Source: an uncultured Parabacteroides sp. (GTDB lineage Bacteria > Bacteroidota > Bacteroidia > Bacteroidales > Tannerellaceae). From it: DNA of 14,439 nucleotides. The DNA is taken from the NCBI GenBank assembly GCA_934718155.1, contig CAKUZF010000052.1, positions 1 to 14,439 of the forward strand, written 5' to 3'. Positions 12,035 to 14,439 of the stretch are shown in pieces (position 1 is the stretch's first letter; the number at the start of each line of letters is the position of its first letter). Made by a program: the position numbers and the translations under genes. Below the pieces are notes generated by a model that was not told the origin of the DNA, did no database searches, and saw only the letters and a program-made list of their open reading frames with translations.

Positions 12035-13312
12035 CTACTCCGCTGCAAGGCAGGCGTCCAGCTGCTTCGTCAGCGCCTCTTTGTCGAGATGCTGACCGAT
12101 AAAGACAATCTTAATCATCCGATCGCCATACTTCCTATCCCAATCTCTCATCAAGCCGGGCTCTTGCTGCATCAGCTGAATCAAATCCTCCTCGGGGGCA
12201 GTGGCATACCAAAGTCCGGCTTGCGAGATCTGCTTCTGCTTGCCGGCCTGCTCAAACAGGATCGACATATCGCGGTTGTGGGCGAAATAGCAAACGCCCT
12301 TCGCACGAATCACGTTGCTGGGCCATTGCGTAGCCAAGAAGCGGTCGAACTTATGGATGTCGAACGGCGGGCGGCGGTAATACACAAACGTGCCAATGCC
12401 ATACTCGTCGCCGTGGGCGTGTTCGTGGTCATGATGGTGGTGATGACAGCAATGTTCCTCGTGGTCATGCTCATGCTCCTCGTGGTTGTGGTCATGCCCC
12501 TCGTGGTTGTGGTCATGCTCCTCGTGGTCGTGGTGGTGGTGGTGATGCACATGCGCCTCTTCCTCCTCCTCAGCTGTCGGTGCCTTCTCGATGCCCCGAA
12601 TCCAGCCTGCCGAGGTGGCAACCCGCTCGAAGTCGAAAAGGTTTGTATGGAGCAACTTGTCTAACTCCACCTTCGCATAGTCGCACTCGATAATCTGAGC
12701 GGCGGGCTGCAGCGTGCGCAAGATCTGCTTGATGCGGGCCAGCTCCTCCGGCTTCACCTCTGATGCCTTGTTGAGCAGAATCAGGTTGCAGAACTCAATC
12801 TGCTGGATGATCAGATTCTCGATGTCTTCTTCGGCCATGTCATCGCGCGTCAAGCGGTCGCCACAGGCGAACTCGCTCTCCAAGCGCAAGGCGTCAACCA
12901 CGGTCGCGATGCAATCGAGGCGGCAAATGCCATACTTGGTGTAGTTCTCGCCCAGACGGGGAATCGAGCAAATCGTCTGTGCGATAGGCTCCGGCTCGCA
13001 GATGCCGCTCGCCTCGATCACGATGTAATCGAAGCGTTGCATCCGCATGATCTCATGCACCTGCTCGATCAAGTCGGTCCGCAGCGTGCAGCAGATGCAT
13101 CCATTTTGGAGTGCCACCAGGCTCTCGTCTTTCTTGCCTACTACGCCTCCCTTCTGGATCAGGTCGGCATCGATGTTCACCTCGCCAATGTCGTTGACGA
13201 TCACAGCGAACTTGACGCCCTGTTTGTTCGATAAAATATAATTCACCAACGTGGTCTTGCCACTACCCAGATAACCTGTCAAAAGCAAAACAGGAATTTC
13301 TTTTGCACTCAT
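12035..13312 (-). CDS. COG0523 / CobW-family GTPase with histidine-rich metal-binding insert
   Basis: A 425-residue cytoplasmic G3E GTPase of the COG0523 family, whose members act as metallochaperones for zinc, cobalt (CobW) or iron (nitrile hydratase activators). Visible parts are the P-loop GYLGSGKTT (about 13-21), the metal-binding CxCC signature GCICCTLR (about 71-78), EASGICEP (about 100-107), the guanine-recognition-like NKAS (about 181-184) and a C-terminal CobW_C domain (about 304-424). Between the domains, residues about 254-299 hold 26 histidines with Asp, Glu and a CysCys pair, encoded partly by a 21-bp repeat. Such tails usually bind or store Zn, Ni or Co. It starts 55 bases after the beta-propeller gene and precedes the dehydrogenase and permease, so metal homeostasis is a likely theme. 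Which metal, and whether Zur or another regulator controls it, cannot be seen. Confidence 0.93.
   Translation of the reverse strand: MSAKEIPVLLLTGYLGSGKTTLVNYILSNKQGVKFAVIVNDIGEVNIDADLIQKGGVVGKKDESLVALQNGCICCTLRTDLIEQVHEIMRMQRFDYIVIEASGICEPEPIAQTICSIPRLGENYTKYGICRLDCIATVVDALRLESEFACGDRLTRDDMAEEDIENLIIQQIEFCNLILLNKASEVKPEELARIKQILRTLQPAAQIIECDYAKVELDKLLHTNLFDFERVATSAGWIRGIEKAPTAEEEEEAHVHHHHHHDHEEHDHNHEGHDHNHEEHEHDHEEHCCHHHHHDHEHAHGDEYGIGTFVYYRRPPFDIHKFDRFLATQWPSNVIRAKGVCYFAHNRDMSILFEQAGKQKQISQAGLWYATAPEEDLIQLMQQEPGLMRDWDRKYGDRMIKIVFIGQHLDKEALTKQLDACLAAE
12457..12540 (-). repeat. 21-bp coding minisatellite in the histidine-rich segment
   Basis: Four contiguous 21-bp units begin at 12457, 12478, 12499 and 12520, each starting CCTCGTGGT on the + strand. 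The middle two are identical except for the last base. On the coding strand each unit makes a seven-residue repeat of the form (D/E/H)H(D/N)HE(E/G)H. The in-frame period means that slippage would change the number of histidine ligands without breaking the gene. Confidence 0.85.
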
Positions 13313-13367
13313 TTTATTCTTACCTTTTTACTATATACTTTCAATTTCTTAACCCATACGCTGCCTC

Positions 13368-14288
13368 TCACTCATAGCGATAGCTCACGAAGGCGAATCG
13401 TCGGCTATCGGGGGCCCATGAGTTGACGTTGATGGTGCCCTGCCCGCCAAAGAGCTTCACCAGCAGCCTCGACTCGCCGCCCTCGGCCGGCATGATGCGT
13501 AGCTCCACATGCTTGCCCGCCAAATGCTGCCCCGGCTCCAGGTCGCCCTTGTAATAGGTGATGAACACCACCTGCTTGCCGTCGGGCGAAACGTGGGGGA
13601 ACCAAGCGTTGCGCCCTTCGTCGAAGGTCATCTGCGTCTGCTCGGTGCCGTCGGCTTTCATGCGCCACACCTGCATCAAGCCGCTGCGTACGGAGTTGAA
13701 CCAGATGTGCCGCCCGTCGGGAGCATACTCTGGGCCGTCGTCTAAGCCCTCGGCGGTTGTGAGCCGCAACTCCTCGCCGCCCTCGGCCGGGATCACGTAA
13801 ATATCATAATTCCCTTTGCGTTCGGCACAATAGGCCAGCCATTTCCCGTCGGGGCTCCAGCCATGCAGGTAGCTGGGGGCCATGGGAGTGACAAGGCGTG
13901 GCGTACCGCCTTTGATGGGCAGGGTGTAAACACGCGACTGGCCGTCTTCCTTCGTGCCATGACTGATAGCGATCTGCTTGCCATCCGGCGCAAGCACATG
14001 GTCGTTGTTGCAACGTTGCGCATAGCCCGTCTCTATTCGGATCGGTTCGCCGGGCTGGTTGGGCGAGATGCGATAAAGCTGCCCTTTGCTGTTATAGATC
14101 AACCATTGCCCATCGGCGGTCCAGTTGGGCGCCTCGATCGTGTAGGGGAACTCCTTAACCACGCTTCGCTGGCCTGTCGCCGCATCGCAAATCTCCAACA
14201 CGCTGGTCACTCGCTTTGGTTGCTGTTGCGCATAAGCGGCACCTACCGCCAAGGCCGAACTTAAGAGAAATGAAAGGAATCGTTTCAT
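13368..14288 (-). CDS. Secreted TolB-like (PD40/WD40-like) beta-propeller protein
   Basis: This 306-residue protein has a signal peptide (1-20, cut after AYA) and no other membrane segment or lipobox, so it is probably periplasmic. The mature part is built from TolB-type propeller blades, each with a WSPDGK-like motif: NWTADGQWLIY (about 55-65), LAPDGKQIAI (about 99-108), WSPDGKWLAYC (about 144-154), YAPDGRHIWF (about 188-197), VSPDGKQVVF (about 233-242) and WAPDSRRFAF (about 291-300). About six blades are present, enough for one propeller and no extra catalytic domain, unlike TolB with its N domain or dipeptidyl peptidases with a hydrolase domain. It is the first gene of the leftward cluster and has its own promoter element. 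Its specific role is unknown; binding of a protein or ligand in the periplasm is an inference from the fold. Confidence 0.88.
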   Translation of the reverse strand: MKRFLSFLLSSALAVGAAYAQQQPKRVTSVLEICDAATGQRSVVKEFPYTIEAPNWTADGQWLIYNSKGQLYRISPNQPGEPIRIETGYAQRCNNDHVLAPDGKQIAISHGTKEDGQSRVYTLPIKGGTPRLVTPMAPSYLHGWSPDGKWLAYCAERKGNYDIYVIPAEGGEELRLTTAEGLDDGPEYAPDGRHIWFNSVRSGLMQVWRMKADGTEQTQMTFDEGRNAWFPHVSPDGKQVVFITYYKGDLEPGQHLAGKHVELRIMPAEGGESRLLVKLFGGQGTINVNSWAPDSRRFAFVSYRYE

Positions 14289-14314
14289 AATAAAGTCTCA
14301 AATGGTTGATGCCC

Positions 14315-14322
14315 CAAAATTA
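14315..14322 (-). promoter_or_regulatory. -7 promoter element for the leftward cluster
   Basis: The - strand reads TAATTTTG, a perfect TAnnTTTG match, 26 bases upstream of the ATG at 14288. No good -33 TTTG is present at 18-21 bases. It is the only clear -7 element I found upstream of any of the four leftward genes, which supports transcription as one unit from here. Confidence 0.5.
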
Positions 14323-14439
14323 GTCAATTTTTCGAAATCAGACCTCGAAATTCACTCAAACGCGGCTCAGTCGAAATTTAGTGGGGATAGGCATAAATAC
14401 GGGCAAGACGGTATAAGAAAAATTTTTCATCCACAATGC
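14323..14439. other. AT-rich intergenic end of the window
   Basis: No gene is recognised. The stretch contains a trivial 12-bp self-complementary run GAAAAATTTTTC (14417-14428). I saw no cobalamin, TPP or other riboswitch core, although one further right would be out of view. Confidence 0.4.

Noticed and set aside
12008..12664. A + strand frame with a Val/Met-rich stretch resembling membrane segments.
   Set aside because: The apparent hydrophobic run is the reverse strand of the histidine-rich repeat of the GTPase gene (GTG/ATG triplets opposite CAC/CAT), so it is an artefact.
14289..14439. A cobalamin riboswitch upstream of the leftward cluster, because of the BtuC-like permease.
   Set aside because: No recognisable B12-box or long structured leader is visible in the 151 bases available, and the -7 element leaves only a short leader.

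Overview
The window looks like chromosomal DNA from a fairly GC-rich member of the Bacteroidales, possibly Tannerella- or Parabacteroides-like; the genus is a guess. The case rests on several perfect Bacteroidetes -7 promoter elements (TAnnTTTG), a DUF4251 protein, a SusA-like periplasmic GH13 enzyme, a DnaE beginning in the style of Bacteroides homologues, and few Shine-Dalgarno sites.

Layout. Bases 1-418 hold no convincing gene but end in three 33-bp direct repeats leading into a promoter. Bases 419-1756 (+) encode an AT-rich accessory ATPase of the AAA_14/DUF4143 family. Bases 1757-1963 contain two blocks of 11-bp repeats in opposite orientation and a GC-rich hairpin. A cysteine desulfurase, sufS (1964-3190, -), and a secreted alpha-amylase-family enzyme (3295-5130, +) diverge from back-to-back promoters. 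dnaE (5195-8998, +) follows, with a perfect 14-bp stem-loop touching its promoter and start region, then trxA (9066-9380, +) and a strong terminator that probably serves both strands.

The right third runs leftward. A secreted beta-propeller protein (13368-14288), a COG0523/CobW GTPase with a very histidine-rich insert (12035-13312), a short-chain dehydrogenase (11172-11990) and a FecCD-type ABC permease (10140-11168) lie head to tail with gaps of 55, 44 and 3 bases. They could form one operon. A metal-binding GTPase next to a metallophore-type permease suggests metal homeostasis, but the permease has no ATPase or binding-protein partner here. A DUF4251 periplasmic protein (9480-10085, -) ends the leftward block.

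Most of the window is conserved housekeeping sequence. The items most worth a second look are the 33-bp repeats that appear to supply a promoter element, the inverted 11-mer array, the dnaE leader hairpin, the complete PHP metal site in DnaE, and the putative metal operon with its repeat-built histidine domain. No tRNA, rRNA, CRISPR array, transposase or known riboswitch was recognised.
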